A DNA stretch of 64,000 nt from Odontocerum albicorne (GCA_949825065.1 OX463842.1:36079323-36143322), one strand, 5' to 3'; positions 22,031-34,530 are shown, counted from the stretch's first letter. Made by a program: numbers and translations. Notes: generated by a model not told the origin, from the letters alone.

Positions 22031-22940
22031 AAATTCATTGTTGAAAATTCTAATATCTTTTGTATTTTGGACAAATAGTGTGATGGAAAATATGAGATCC
22101 TTCAACTATTGCAGAGAGGAATTAAGGGCAGGTGAGGTTCAAAAAGAAGGAGCATCACCTACTGGACGAATTTACAAAAGAAGTTTCAGAATGGTACCTA
22201 ACTTCATTTTGAACTGCTGCTCAAAGATCATAAACATAATGATTATCAACATATTTAAAGGAGTGGAACTGGACTCAAGAAAAAAAATATATATTTGGGT
22301 TCTGCAAAGTTCAAGTCTAAACAAAAAAAAGGTAGTTTAAATTACTCTAGTAAAAAATCAACTGTGTTTTAAAATAATCAACTATGTTAATGTTTTTTTG
22401 TAAAATGAAGTTTCGCACTTTATTTAAAAAATGCATATATAAACGCTAAAATTATCCATAGTTCATGACGATCTGAAGGAGAATGGCGCTTTTACGAGTA
22501 TGAGAACTCCACAGCGACGCTCAAGTTTCCAAGCACTATTCGAGGCGCATAATTTTTGCCCTCTAGAAATGCAAATGTCAAGAGGCAACTTACTGAAATT
22601 TCTAAGTGCTCTCGCTTTTTATTTATGAACTAGCTTCATAACTTATCGAGTTTTTTCTCAGAAATGCATCAGTTTTAAAACTTTTATCACGAGAAATCTT
22701 AAACATTTCGAATTTATTCATTCGTATGAGACCCCTCGACGCATTCGAATTAATGAACATATCGAGAGACAATATTGTCTTCGACCTTAGTATTTGACAA
22801 TAAAGATTAAGAACAAACAGAGTAAACAAGTTCTTCACATTTAGTTATCGTACGTAATAGAAATAATAAAGTATGTTTAGAGGCAACAACGCGAATTATT
22901 GCCAGATGAACTCTTTAATTAGACTGGGAACATTTTATTT
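22031..22940. other. AT-rich DNA, nothing recognised
   Basis: No gene recognised. TACGAGTA at 22493 lies next to a GC-richer patch (22480-22560) of unknown nature. Confidence 0.5.
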
Positions 22941-22944
22941 TCTT

Positions 22945-23014
22945 TTTCAAGTAATCGAACCCAAAACCTCCAGGTGAAAGAACAGGATTTCACTATCCAA
23001 ATAACGGAGGTCGT
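22945..23014 (-). mobile_element. tRNA-derived SINE family B head, degraded
   Basis: On the minus strand: GACCTCCGTTATTTGGATAG, a decayed A box, and GGAGGTTTTGGGTTCGATT, a good B box. Confidence 0.6.
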
Positions 23015-23377
23015 CAGTAACTATTTAAAATGAAACTGGAAATTGTATACCTTTATACGAATCTCAACTTCAGAGGTAAAATATATGGTTTGTCATATCA
23101 TTTTGCTAAAATCTCAGAAAAAAAACTGAATCCAGAAAATATTCAATCCAAATGTCTTTATGAGTCAAATAAAGTGTACTGAATAGGTTAACACGAAATT
23201 TTCCAACGTTACAAAATAATGCTGTTTGTTCCTTATCATCCAAGTCAATATTTTTTTATGAATAGGTCGTTGCTTAAATAAATTCTAACGGAAAATTCCT
23301 TTTCTCTAACTAAAAATAAATCTTTGATCCCTGTTAATTAATTATTTAATTACATTTTTCAGGTGTCATATGAAGTA

Positions 23378-23560
23378 CAAACATACATACTATCACGCTT
23401 TTTCCCTTTAGGGGTAGACAGAGAAGATATAGTGCCAGACTTTCCTATCACCACACACATATCCTTTGCTTCTTCTTTATCGATTCACTTTATCATACAA
23501 CTTCTAAGATTTATCTGACTTTTTACATTTCTTTTATTCAAAATATCAACCAAACTTTTC
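23378..23560 (-). mobile_element. RTE-type LINE 3' end with (TATG)n tail
   Basis: On the plus strand it begins 'aaacatacatactatcacgc' (tail complement), then 'tttaggggtagacagagaag', 'gtgccagactttcctatcac' and 'acacacat'. It is closely similar to 63182-63330. Microsatellite-like 3' tails are typical of the RTE clade. Confidence 0.7.
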
Positions 23561-23694
23561 TTGGTATTAATTTACCCCGCCTCACGCGCATTATTTATTT
23601 ATATTATTAATATTTCTCCCTTCATTCGTTTTGCATGCCCAAATCATCTCAGAGTGCTATTCTTTATCCTACTTAGCACATCAGCTATAGAAAT

Positions 23695-23800
23695 ATATTT
23701 TTCGAGATAAGAAAAGCTGACGCTCTGTCTTTTCTACTTACCCTGGGAGAGAAACGACGAGGCGGTGTGTGTGTCTGTATAATAACATATATACCTTCAT
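23695..23800 (+). mobile_element. RTE-type LINE tail scrap
   Basis: 'cgagataagaaaagctgacg', 'ctctgtcttttctacttacc' and 'ctgggagagaaac' correspond to the ORF2 end and 3' end of the RTE copies, here in plus orientation and mutated. Confidence 0.45.
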
Positions 23801-23874
23801 TTGACTCTAAATTCCCAAAAAACTAAATAAATCACATTTACCATCTCTACAAGAACTCAAGCACCTACAAATAA

Positions 23875-24530
23875 ATACATAACACTGCACACTTGTTCAC
23901 CCTTGGCTGACTGTAGTTGTGCTTCTTTGGAAAGGGTTGATAGTATAAAGTACCTTGTAATTTTTGTTGATCAGTTCGTTCGTTGGGAGGTCCATATTCA
24001 CACTTTGAGCACGAAAATCAGAAAACTAGGATACATATTCCGTATGAGTTGAAATGTGCTCAGTGAATATATGCTTAAAAATACATACTTCGCCTTATGT
24101 CAGTCAACACGTTCTTACGGTATATCAGTTGGGGGGGGGGGTGCCCCTTAACCCGGAAACACATATTGCAGGTTTCCCAAAAATTGATTGTGAAATTAAT
24201 TAATAAACTTCCTGCCCAGTATCCCACCTAAACATAGCAAATTTGCATCTCAAATCCATTCTCTGGCACTACCATCGATAGGAAGGGAAGATGCAGACTC
24301 AGCAGAGACACATGACACGCATGGCAACAGATCAAATGTTCACCATCCCTAGAGTTAAAACCTCTTTTACCCAAAGGCAATATGCCTATTTAGCTCCCAT
24401 GACATACAATGGCGTGCCGAATTCAATAAATATAAAAGGAGGAAAACCATTTGGGCAGTCGATCGCAGCGCGGTTGTTATTGCGACAGGAGATTGAGTAC
24501 TTGGGCTTTCAGGATGAATGACGTGTGGAC
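23875..24530 (+). pseudogene. LINE reverse transcriptase C-terminus, degenerate
   Basis: The plus-strand translation reads CSCASLERVDSIKYL (block E region), then FVDQFVRWEVHIHTLSTKIR and KLGYIFR, a stop, then NVLSEYMLKNTYFALCQSTR and SYGISVGGG. This is the layout of the thumb and C-terminal part of an arthropod non-LTR reverse transcriptase (YLG-x-DQ-x-W-x-HI ... LCQS-x-x-YGI-x-WGG). A run of eleven G's (about 24131) interrupts the WGG position. After several stops and a probable internal deletion, a frame at 24291-24521 carries FTQRQYAYLAPMTYN, which resembles the end of such proteins. It differs from the Jockey-type copy at 9-10 kb, so a second LINE group (possibly I or R1 side) is present. 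Confidence 0.65.
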
Positions 24531-25490
24531 TCTTGAGTGTGGGTTTCTTTTTTTTGTTTTAAATTTGTATTTCTGTACACTTTTGTTTTTATTTTTATGA
24601 TTGTGTACCGATTATGAGATGAACGAACTTTAAGAAGGGACTGAAAACCCCTTAATTTCTTGTCAGTAATATAACTTGTTTCATTCCTGATTTTTTTTTC
24701 CTCTCCATCATCCTTCCCTTTTCCTTTGATCGATATCTCACTTTCACTTTAATATGTTTTTGTCCATAAATTTAATCAATATGAATAATATTTTGTATTG
24801 TTTTTGCGACTAAAAAAAGCAAGTTACGAGTACATAACTTGTATTTGTTGTTTTTGTTTGGTTGGTTAAAATTTGTTGTTATTCTGGTTAGTTAAAAGAG
24901 ATTACCGCTTGGCAATTAACCTACCAGATTGTATTTACAATGAAGTGTTAAATAAATAACGCATTTTCTATATTTTATAAAATTATATGTCTTTTAAAAA
25001 AAAACAATGGATCACTCACAAAAGAGTAAAACAGAATTCCTTATTGATAAACCAATAATCTTTTTGAAAAAATGATGGGAAAATAAAATTGTATTCATTA
25101 TATAAACATATTTAATAACTAGGACATTTGAGCCAAGACCTTTTTTTATTTCCGCCTTTTTTCTGCAGAATAAATAGTTGCACGTGCCTACCTTTTACAC
25201 ATTCTTAGAATCGTCTTGATATAACAAGTATTATTAACAGCGGTGCATAATTGCCAAGGGTATAACAGTATATTATACAATATGTATGGATGTCACATGT
25301 GCGTGTATAGGTTTATAAGGCACCTGCTCTAGCAGCTCAGCAAGAATTAAGTATTTTCAAATCTAGCCTGAAGTTCCGAATAAAAGGATATTGAGTTTAA
25401 AAAGTAATAAATGGATTCAGTCTACTACAGCCTTTCGTCTGTCAAATTTATAAACAACCCATTTTCTTGTATCTACGTAACACTAAATCT
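24531..25490. other. AT-rich DNA, nothing recognised
   Basis: The first 150 bp may be the 3' untranslated region of the preceding LINE. TACGAGTA at 24825. No gene. Confidence 0.5.
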
Positions 25491-25494
25491 AGCT

Positions 25495-25575
25495 CCAAAA
25501 CTTAATCCGAAGGTAATCGAACCAACGACATCAACTAGCTTGAAATACAAGACTACATCAAGAAGCTTTAAATGT
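25495..25575 (-). mobile_element. SINE B head fragment
   Basis: On the minus strand GATGTAGTCTTGTATTTCAA is followed by AGCTAGTTGATGTCGTTGGTTCGATTACC, with a B-box match (GGTTCGATTACC). Confidence 0.45.
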
Positions 25576-25843
25576 AAGCTAAGCATTAGTCAATTATTAA
25601 AAACTAGTTATAAATACACAAATAAAAGTTTCAAATATATTTTTTTCCCTATTAATTAATTCGTAAAGAAAATCAAAACTTCGTGTTAGATGTCATTCAA
25701 GCACTGCATGTCCACAGACTTGCCACACTGCACCTAATCACATATCTCATAAAAAAAGGGAATGTAATTAGCTGGTTTAAGTTATAATTATCACTGAGCC
25801 TTTAATCCAAGTCACACATGTCATAATTTGTCACATATGACAG

Positions 25844-25985
25844 CTGGGATCCGTGATCATCGATGACAGCCCTCAGTTCAACGGCCCGAGGCGCGCCGCC
25901 GCCACCGATGATAGCCAAGACTATTTCCGTCATTGCACTCATCGACTCAAGCGAGACAGTCTATCAACTTAGACTATATTTCAAG
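25844..25985. other. GC-rich island, candidate coding exon, strand unclear
   Basis: About 100 bp of clearly GC-rich sequence stands out in AT-rich DNA. On the plus strand a segment after an AG (25842-25843) is open as QLGSVIIDDSPQFNGPRRAA and beyond, to TAG near 25977. A second plus frame starts ATG at 25863 and is open through a donor-like AAG|GTGTGC at about 25985. On the minus strand, after ATAG, a frame reads LESMSAMTEIVLAIIGGGGA and continues about 30 codons. GC-rich DNA opens several frames at once, so openness alone does not decide. No domain recognised and no match elsewhere in the window. Confidence 0.3.
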
Positions 25986-27640
25986 GTGTGCTTACTCAAG
26001 TATTTGAGATTTCTCATGATTATAATAATTTTGTTCGCAGAATTATTTTTCATTAAATATCGCCATATAAACCATTTACTTTGATAATTTATAAAATTTA
26101 GGTAGAATAAGGCAAAAATGTGGATTAACCAGAATGTTAAGTCTACTGTTATACCAAATTACTGGAACTTAAAATGTTTTCTTTGATATTTTATTATACT
26201 ATAATTGGGAGAGGTATAAGACACACAAGCATAAAAAGATGAACAATACAAACCTAAATACTCGTAGCTTTCAGCGAAAATTCTATTTCTAGTGAACATA
26301 CAAACATATCTTCACCTCTAAGTATTATATACAAGCAACATGAGAAGAAAAGGAGGTACCGATATATTAATATATTATAATACACAAGTCCTCTTTAATT
26401 CCAATTATTCGTGTTTTTTTTAAGCTTAACTTAAATAATAAAGATTAACTCCTTATCAAGAAATCTGAGAAGCCAAGGTCGTTTTATGACAAGAAAAACG
26501 AATATTAATTTTTGTACGTGTATGGCTACGAACTTCAAAATTTCTCAACGATATTCTTGGAAAGTCACTAAAAAACAAATAAGTAGCTAGAAATTCCTAG
26601 GAAAGAGACAATACCGGAAGAACAGAATCTTAGTCAACTAGAAATATAAGAAGATTTTCTTTTCAAATAAAAATAATGTGGTCATATTTTTAAGGTTAAG
26701 AGCTTAATTCGACAATCTTAGTGAAAAAATATTATCCGTATGAAAGAAAATCTTCCACATATGAGTATATTTAATATCTCAACCTAAAACCCTTTTAACG
26801 AATATTAAATCGATATAAGATTGACCTTTTACCCATGTATAGAGATCAACTATTAGTATAAGTAATCGGTTCATAAATTGATTTAACGATAATTTTGACG
26901 CCCTCTGTCAACTGTCACTCGCAAGGTTTGGATCATTAATAAAGACTACATCGACATGTAGCCTGGATAAACTTTCACTCGCGGTAAATATGGTATAAAC
27001 GAAAGTCATATTTAATACGGATTAGTCATTTGATAAAAGGTACATACCAACATTTTACTTTATTGCAAAAGATTTTGCTTTATAAAAAAGACATACTGGA
27101 ATATTCACTCTTCTTGAATTTTCGGTGTATCTAAGGCTCCTTTTGGTAGTATGTGAATTTTTTTAAATGTGCATTGCAGAATAGCTTTCAATATTTGATA
27201 ATAATTTATTTTCAGCAAAATATATCATAAATCTGTTCTTTAAAAGCTATAATATGCTAACATTTTTAACTGTCTTTACATATTCTTAACGAATTTAAGT
27301 GTTGATCAGTATGGTTAAAAAAACTAAATGGATATATTTATGGTTTCTAACATTAGTTTGAAGAGGTTTTCTCTTTAAACGGTACAATATAAATTGTTCT
27401 AATATTATTGTTATTATTATTTGTAAACCAAACGAAGCAAACTTTTATCAATAATTTAAAAGTATTAAAGCCTACGAAATATTATGAACAAAATTTCTCT
27501 AAATAAGCCCCTAAAAAAAGAAAATTAAGGCACCAATCGCTTTTTAGATCAATTAAAATAACCTAAATTTCTCCTTTAATGTTAACGACCACTTTCAAAA
27601 CTAACCATTTCCCAGGGTAAGCTAAATGTAGGAACACGCT
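25986..27640. other. AT-rich DNA, nothing recognised
   Basis: No gene. TACTCGTA at 26259. A slightly GC-richer patch at 26895-26995 contains 'gactacatcgacatgtagcc', a short hairpin. Confidence 0.55.
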
Positions 27641-27654
27641 TCTTAGGAAGGTGG

Positions 27655-27855
27655 ATTAAATTATTAACCTAGATCTGACTCCTGCCCTGCGAGCTGGAAG
27701 TTGGAGGCTAGTGGCAGGAGACTGGGAGAAGAGCCTCTCTGGGGGATAGTTAACAGTCAAAAGGGTAGACATCTGGAAGCTTCGTTTTAGCGGGGACTCA
27801 AACAGGCAGGCAGATAAGAAAGTCAAGTTTAATTCAAGACGGGAGGATATTTTTG
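27655..27855. other. GC-richer island of unknown nature
   Basis: About 190 bp of purine-rich, higher-GC sequence. On the plus strand one frame runs open for about 40 codons with RRLGEEPLWGIVNSQKGRHL and ends at TAG near 27789; the minus strand is open for 79 codons over 27656-27895. Neither shows a known motif. It could be an exon, part of a non-coding RNA or an old repeat. Confidence 0.25.
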
Positions 27856-27895
27856 CTGGAGATATCTTCAGAAAGAAATTCAGATTATAAATCAA

Positions 27896-28550
27896 AGATT
27901 TTTCAAATTTTATAATGCAATGTATTTGTTTTTTTTTTTCGAAATTGTTTAAAACGACATGATTTAATTAAATATATTTAATGCAAACAACCACATCGTT
28001 TCCCTTATTGGTAAATTATATGAACTTATTAACTTTTCTATTGAGGGTATATTCGAATTTAAAAAAAAAAATTTTTTCAAAATCCAGCGGAATCTTTATT
28101 TTACATCTCAACGTCATACATTTTTTTGTAAGACTCAAATCCCAATTTTAAATTCCTCGCCATTCTCGAGGGATTTACGTATTATATACATTCTTCAAAA
28201 GTTTTTTTGTTCTCCACAATTTCTCCTCTTTTATGATGGTTTACACAAAGCAAATCGGTATTTTTGCATAAAACCCTCGACATTATCACACAAGTGTCTG
28301 AATTCACGAAAAATCCCAAGCAGAAAAATTGATGACCTTTTCTGCTTTCGGTTATAAGACTTATAAATTATTCATATTTATCGTGAGAGATAAATGTGGT
28401 GGCTGTTTAAAGAAAGGTTGTGGCCTGCACAAAAAAAAAACAAACCAATTTCAAAATCACAAAAACAATATGTTTACCTGCCAATATCATTGAACTCTTC
28501 ATAGAATTCTTGTGAGTTAATAAAGAAATTTGAAAACATTATATACTTTA
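27896..28550. other. AT-rich DNA, nothing recognised
   Basis: No gene or repeat array recognised. Confidence 0.6.
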
Positions 28551-28554
28551 AATT

Positions 28555-29345
28555 TCAATTGGAGATTTCAACGCGAAAATCGGTAGTCTCCACAAAGATG
28601 ACGAATCAGTTGGAAAATTTGGCCTAGACACTCGCGATGTCAGAGGAAACAACAGGCTTGTAGAGTTTGTTCAATGCAATTCACTTGTGTAATGAATTCA
28701 TTTTTCAAAAAGAAAGACAAGAAAATGGGCATGAAGAAGCCCGACAAGTAACACAAGTGAAATCGACTACACCCTGTCAAACAAAAAGATTTATTGACCA
28801 AGGTTGATTTGTTCTCAGCAGCTTTATAACAGCCAGCGATCATCGTCTAGTATGTTAAGAGCCAAAATAAAGATCAACACCAAAACTGAACATCTCAAAG
28901 TGGTTAATAAAGGGGAGAAAAGTATAATGGACAACGATTTACTTGCTAAAAATAAAAATGAATGTCAACTAGACCTTAAAAATTGATTTGAAATCCTCAG
29001 TGAACCAGGGATTCCGATTACAATATAATCAACAGTAAAAATAGCAGAACAGAGTACAAGGTGCAACTGTGATGGCTCATATTCTCAAAAAGAATCAAAA
29101 TTGTCGCAGGAAACATTAGATCTCATGAAACAATGAAAAAAAATTATATCTTTACAACTTACTTCTACATTACCATATTTCTCAGAGACCAATAAAATGC
29201 TTCGCCAAAATATTCGCAAAGATATCCGCGAATATAATACAAAAATGATTCATAGGACAATTGAGAATAGAAGTCTCAAAAAGCTAAAGCAAAACATGTT
29301 ATTAGGAAAACGCCACATCATTGCACTTAAACTTTCTAATAACAG
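28555..29345 (+). pseudogene. LINE endonuclease-domain and linker fragment, RTE-type
   Basis: The apurinic/apyrimidinic-type endonuclease of LINEs nicks the target DNA. The fragment starts GDFNAKIG (metal-binding block), runs open to TRDVRGNNRLVEFVQCNSLV, then breaks. In other frames EIDYTLSNKK and TASDHRLV follow, the last two catalytic blocks in correct order. Then come a linker with KIKINTKTEH, LSQETLDLMKQ and SETNKMLRQNIRKDIREYNT. At least four frameshifts or stops are present and reverse transcriptase is absent. The block wording matches the RTE-type LINEs common in insects; together with the RT C-terminus at 47963 it may represent one family, but they are not contiguous. Confidence 0.85.
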
Positions 29346-30754
29346 TGTTTTAAATTATGTATTAATATATCTTAATCTAGAACGGAACACTTGATATATA
29401 TACGAAAATATTGTGAGTATATTTAAAGAGACTCGGGAAAGTTAGTTTGTTGGATTCTGAATATATAACACCTACTATATTTGAAAGTATCATGTTTCAT
29501 TTTAATTCAAACACAAAAAAATATTTTTAAACCAATAAATACTTTATTTTAAAATTATGTTTTATTGAATCTTATATTGATATCAGTAACTTTTCAAATC
29601 TGGACAAATTTTAAGGGAGGTTTTGGAGTAAAATGCTTTTTTTTTAATTAATACAGTTTTTAAATATACTCACATGATCTGGTTTTTCCTTTCTCTCCCA
29701 AACTTATTCACCAAGAGGCGCCACTGATACTTAGTACAAGGCTTAAAGCCCGCCTCGCAGATGCGATGCAGTAAAACTTTAATTATATTAGTGCACATGG
29801 AAATTTAATGATCATTTTAATTTCATATTTTTCCGCTCGCTTTTCACACTAATGTTCCATGCTATATAAATTTTCCACATCACATGATTTCAAACGTGTA
29901 TGCAAATTGGGATATTACCAACAAGGTTATTGTTCAACATGTTTGACGCTGTGTAGTTGGTCTATTTTTAATCATATTTTAATCAACGTTAAACTTCCTG
30001 ATGCATAAAGGTATAAATTATATTCAGATTTTTTTCAATTCACCTGAAAATGTATTATCATCATTATCACCTTGCCATGTCCTAATGTTAAACGCGGAGA
30101 ACAGATATCCACTTCAATACGTCCTGGCAAGCATCTTTCATTTTTATAATATCAACCCACTTCGTCATTCAGACTCTCCTGTTATAAAAGTTTTTCCCTC
30201 ATCCCCGTTTCAAAACTTCCTTTGTTTGTTCATGCCATATTTTTTCAGGTCTTCCAAACTAGTCGTTTTTAAAAAACTATATTTTTAAGGATATTTTCTT
30301 TATCTTAAGCATTCCATATTCTTTTAATTATCTTTTATGTCTGAATAAACAATGGTTATTCTGACATAACATACAGTGTTTTTTGACATATTATATGCAA
30401 GGTAAGTATTGTGCAGGTCACAATACTTAAAAAATGTAACTATCGTCATCTAATTTTAAGGGATTCGATATCAAATTTAAAAGTCTGAAATTTTCATAAA
30501 AATGCAACAAAAAAGGTTATACAGTTATGAACTGTCAGTTTATTTACAATAAAATTATTATGATTCACATCCAAGACAGAACCAAGAAGGCAGTATATCA
30601 CAGGGCCTTAAAAAACTTAAGATGAAGAACTAGAGGGTTAAAACGGCAGATACTATAGTCTGGTGGGACATCTCATCACACAAGACTAATGCTCTACGGG
30701 AGATTTACAGCCATGAAAAATACATTTTAACAAGTGTTGTTTTACATAAATGGG
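29346..30754. other. AT-rich DNA, nothing recognised
   Basis: No recognised gene. A short GC-richer patch is at 29710-29770 ('gaggcgccactgatac'). An open frame at 30001-30288 has no recognisable features. Confidence 0.5.
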
Positions 30755-30828
30755 CTACCCCAGTTGCGTAGTTAGCAAGACTCGTCTTCTAGCATTGGGT
30801 TCGATTCCATTTTCGATGACATACATAA
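30755..30828 (+). mobile_element. tRNA-derived SINE family B head
   Basis: 'ccccagttgcgtagttagca' (A box region) and 'gcattgggttcgattccatt' (B box) at tRNA-like spacing; the 3' part is not recognisable. Confidence 0.6.
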
Positions 30829-31869
30829 AAATGCTGAAGTAGAAATCGTTTTATAATCGAGCATCGAAATAAAATATTAGTCTCCTAGTCAAGCTTTTCA
30901 AAATATCGATTAAACTTGATGAGGGTCATTCTTTTTCCATGGCAATACCTCCAATACGAGTATGATTATCACTCCCTTTTGTGAACTCTGAGGTGACTTA
31001 AAAGTCCATCTTACAAACTTTAATATATTTTTGAATGATTTATTTGATTGATTGACAATTAAATACCTTTTTGATTGATTTTCAATATCAAGTGGTAATT
31101 ATAAATCAAACTTTATTATTTTACATTCACAAAATGTTACACGGAATAAATATAATGCCAACTTTTATTCAACTTAGTTGAACATTTCCTTAGAATTAGC
31201 TTCTTGAATACAAATGAAAGCATTTAAAACTCGTTTACTCATTAAATTTCAAGGTTTTTTATAAGAGGAAAAGCATCGAGTAAAACAAAAGATGTAACTG
31301 CTTTAATTTTTTAGTTTGACATGTTTATTTAAAAAATTTACACATTGTAAATTTTACATATACGCATTTTAACGAATATGTAATAAACAATAAATTTTTT
31401 TTCAAAGAATAATATTTTGTTTCAGTAAAAAAAGTTCATGGAAAAATTATAAACGCATAAACTTTTAATCAACTTTAGAGTCTTAAAATTGAAGTGGTAC
31501 AAAATAATAAGTAATAAAATATTACGCTGTAAGAATTGTTATCTAGTTATAAGTAAGGTGATAACTTTTTGTAGATGTTAACTATTTCAAATAAATTAAA
31601 TATTCAGTTTATTATAAATAAAAATTACATGTAAGAAATTAAAAATGAGTTAGCTTATAGTCATAATACAGAAATAAGATTAGTACTTTATTTCTTAAGT
31701 AATACATTTATATATTGTATAAATTTATGTATCATAGACTACTTTATAAAGTTTAAAAAAGTAAAAGTAGTGGTATTATACTGCAGTACTAAACACAGGA
31801 GTATCTGAGATTGTAGCGAACTGAAAAATTTACTCTTACAGCATTTTGTTTATGTTACTTGCAATGTAG
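30829..31869. other. AT-rich DNA, nothing recognised
   Basis: No gene. TACGAGTA at 30955. Confidence 0.6.
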
Positions 31870-32223
31870 TCACTTTTTACAATAATTGATTAAATTGATC
31901 GTGACATTTATCGATTTATTCTGATATAAATGATTTATAAATAAAAGTTTCAACTTAGTAGCTAAGTATTTTGAAAACTTTCTTGTCGTATTCTTAAGAG
32001 AGTATATTAATATATAACAAAAAAGGGATGTCATGTCATTTTCTGAACCTAAATTCATCGACTTATGAAAATTCCTAAAAACATGGGAATTTCCTTCTGA
32101 ACTAAGATGGAACAAGGCAATACTCATAAATTTTAACACCCATGCCTTTGTAACTGGAGTTCTTTTTGTGAATTTACAATTAACCCAGTTAAAGTAAAAA
32201 TCTCCAGCCCTGTCTTCTGACAA
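31870..32223 (-). CDS. Unrecognised 117-codon open frame
   Basis: This is among the longest ATG-started frames in the window that is not transposon-related. The N-terminal half is mixed and polar (GDFYFNWVNCKFTKRTPVTK) and the C-terminal third is Lys/Asn/Leu-rich as expected of AT-rich random sequence. No domain, signal peptide or transmembrane helix pattern is clear. It has no neighbour that suggests a role. It may be an exon with part of an intron, or chance. I give it little weight. Confidence 0.15.
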   Translation of the reverse strand: MSEDRAGDFYFNWVNCKFTKRTPVTKAWVLKFMSIALFHLSSEGNSHVFRNFHKSMNLGSENDMTSLFCYILIYSLKNTTRKFSKYLATKLKLLFINHLYQNKSINVTINLINYCKK

Positions 32224-32579
32224 TTTACGTCCTCTTTTTGTTATATATCTACTCTTCTACTCGGGGATTTACATTTAGTCCCCAATATTAAAAAAAATCT
32301 TCGCCATCATTCTCACATCATGTTTGTTATTCATAATTTATGGCATAGTTTTTATCTTGCTTTTAGATATCCTTCCACCTGTATTTGTTATATTGCGCTA
32401 GTTTAATTTTAATTAATTGCCTTTAAAACGATTCTCAAGCGCTTAGAAGGTATTTTTGAAGTGAAACTTCTATAGGCGCGGTAAGGCAAATTGGCCTGAA
32501 CGTTTCGAAAAGTGAAATGGTGTATTATATTATTATTTTATTATTATTAAATTATTATTTATTATTATTGAATATTATA

Positions 32580-32745
32580 CTTATGAATGATATTCTAAAT
32601 GAAGGAAACGCAGAAAATCATAGAAATCGTATAGGTTGTATGAGAAGGTGTTTGGATATGGAAGATGCTAAGAATGTGTGTCGAATTAGGAAAGCATGGC
32701 CCTCTGTCCTCTCTGCCTGCCCCGACAGGGAAATTGCGTGATAAT
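32580..32745 (+). mobile_element. RTE-type LINE ORF2 C-terminus and tail
   Basis: The frame NDILNEGNAENHRNRIGCMR, RCLDMEDAKNVCRIRKAWPS, VLSACPDREIA then a stop corresponds to the C-terminal end of the ORF2 seen at 48, 55 and 62.5 kb (NDIL...GN...N...R.C..R.(M/D).(E)AK.VC). Only the last 50 or so residues remain. Confidence 0.7.
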
Positions 32746-33950
32746 ATTATGTGCACAGCTACAGGAATACCCAAATAACAAAAAACCTAGTGAATATTTT
32801 TTTATTAAATTCAAATAATGAGGAACCAATAACGCTCGGCAGTTATAGCAGTTATAGTACAGTAGCACCCGAGCATAAGCAGTTAACAAAAGCTTATACT
32901 TAAGAAAAATCTAAAAAGACATATTTGAAACAAATCCTGACGCAATGTTTAAAAACCGCTGCTTCCGGTAAACTGCAACTATAGTAAATAATATTCGTGT
33001 AACACAAAAATAATGTATTAATTTTTAAGCATAATTTCAATCTCAGTCTATTTACTAAGACACGCAACGATACTAAAATTTTACTGAAAATAAAAAATAA
33101 ACATAGAGCAATGCGATGTTAGTTGAATAAAAGTTTTCTCCTCTGAACAAATCTAAAATCAAAGTTTCATCGCTTCCTTGGGTACTAGAAAAAATTTAAT
33201 AATTCAATTTAATTTTCATCTCAACAGCTAATTGTGACAATAATTTACTAACTAACCACCTCTGCATAGCACTGATAAAACAAAGACTCTTTTTCAGTTG
33301 TGGAAATTCAAATTTACCTAAATACTGTTCGCGAAAAATAAGAAATCGGAAAGTTACAGTTATTGGATCTGGAGAAAGTTTTGTAAAAAGCTTTTTGGTA
33401 ATAAAGTACCGCCGACAGAGTTATCGCTACTGTTGCCCATTTACCTTTTCCCCCAATAACTGTTACCCAGTGGTGGCTTTACCTAGGTATTGCGTTGCAC
33501 TTTTTTTTATTTTATTGACACTTATAGAAGAAAGGAAATTTTATGAGCGAATGGTATTTTTCCATTTTGAATCACCTCTATGCCAGTTTCCCCGTACATA
33601 CTTTTATTAAAATAACTTTTAAGGTGTATTTTTACTCCACGAGAAACCTACAAAAAAAAATTACTTTAATATGACTTACGTAAAATTAAAAAACTTTTGT
33701 AATTTTTTTATACCATTAATTTAAAAAAAAAACAAAAATAAGTCACCAACTGTCACGTAATTTTAAATCTTTTGTTTTTTACGTAGAACGCTTCTATTTG
33801 GATAATTTGGTTGTTAATAAAAACACGAGAAATATTTTTTTTTCATTTCTTTCAATAGATTTTTTTCATTACTTTATTTGTTAAATGTGTATGTAATATT
33901 CATAAAATGTTGAAATTTATCAAAGCATAAAACAATATAGAAAATATAAC
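32746..33950. other. AT-rich DNA, nothing recognised
   Basis: No gene recognised. Confidence 0.6.
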
Positions 33951-33954
33951 GATA

Positions 33955-34035
33955 TCCGTAGCATGGATGATAAGACCGTGAGTCTCTTCGAAATCGGGGG
34001 TTTAGAGTTTGATTCCTGTACTCAGATTTTTTTAA
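33955..34035 (+). mobile_element. tRNA-derived SINE family B head, degraded
   Basis: 'cgtagcatggatgataagac' (A box region) and 'gggggtttagagtttgattcctg' (B box with mutations) in plus orientation. Confidence 0.55.
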
Positions 34036-34409
34036 AAAGGGTTCTAGTCCGATTTTCACTTAAGAAAACCAGTCCAGTTCATAAAAATATTTGAGAGTTG
34101 AGTATTTTATATGATATACTCGTACATTTTATTGATCCATTATCTGTAACTATCTTTAATTTGCCTTATTGTTTTTAAATAAGAAAATTGTTTTCGTTTT
34201 AAGCGTCACTGATTTGAAAATATCTGTTTTTTTTAAATGTTGAAAAATCAATATTTGATTTAGCGTAATTAATCTTACAAGCGTAATTTCAATACAATTT
34301 GCAATAACTGATAGAAAAAAACCAATACTCTCGTTTTTATCAAACCACAATTTGCATACCTCTTTAAAATTCCGCTACTGCTTTAATCTGGAAGAAAAAT
34401 CACAGTTGT

Positions 34410-34530
34410 GTTAACGCCACCATTTCGCGCGCAAACTGTCAAACTCAGCGAGCTTGGCGCGAGCGCGCCTAACTTGTGCGGAATCAGCGCCGCTGAAAGG
34501 ATAGTTTCAGCACAATCCTTCAGGACTGAT
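34410..34530. promoter_or_regulatory. CpG-dense island, candidate promoter or 5' exon
   Basis: About 100 bp packed with CpG ('atttcgcgcgcaaactgtca', 'gcttggcgcgagcgcgccta', 'aatcagcgccgctgaaa') in DNA otherwise poor in CG. It contains the inverted pair 'ggcgcga'/'gcgcgcc'. No TATA box is evident. Such islands in AT-rich insect genomes are often promoters or conserved first exons, but I cannot assign a strand or a transcript. Confidence 0.3.
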
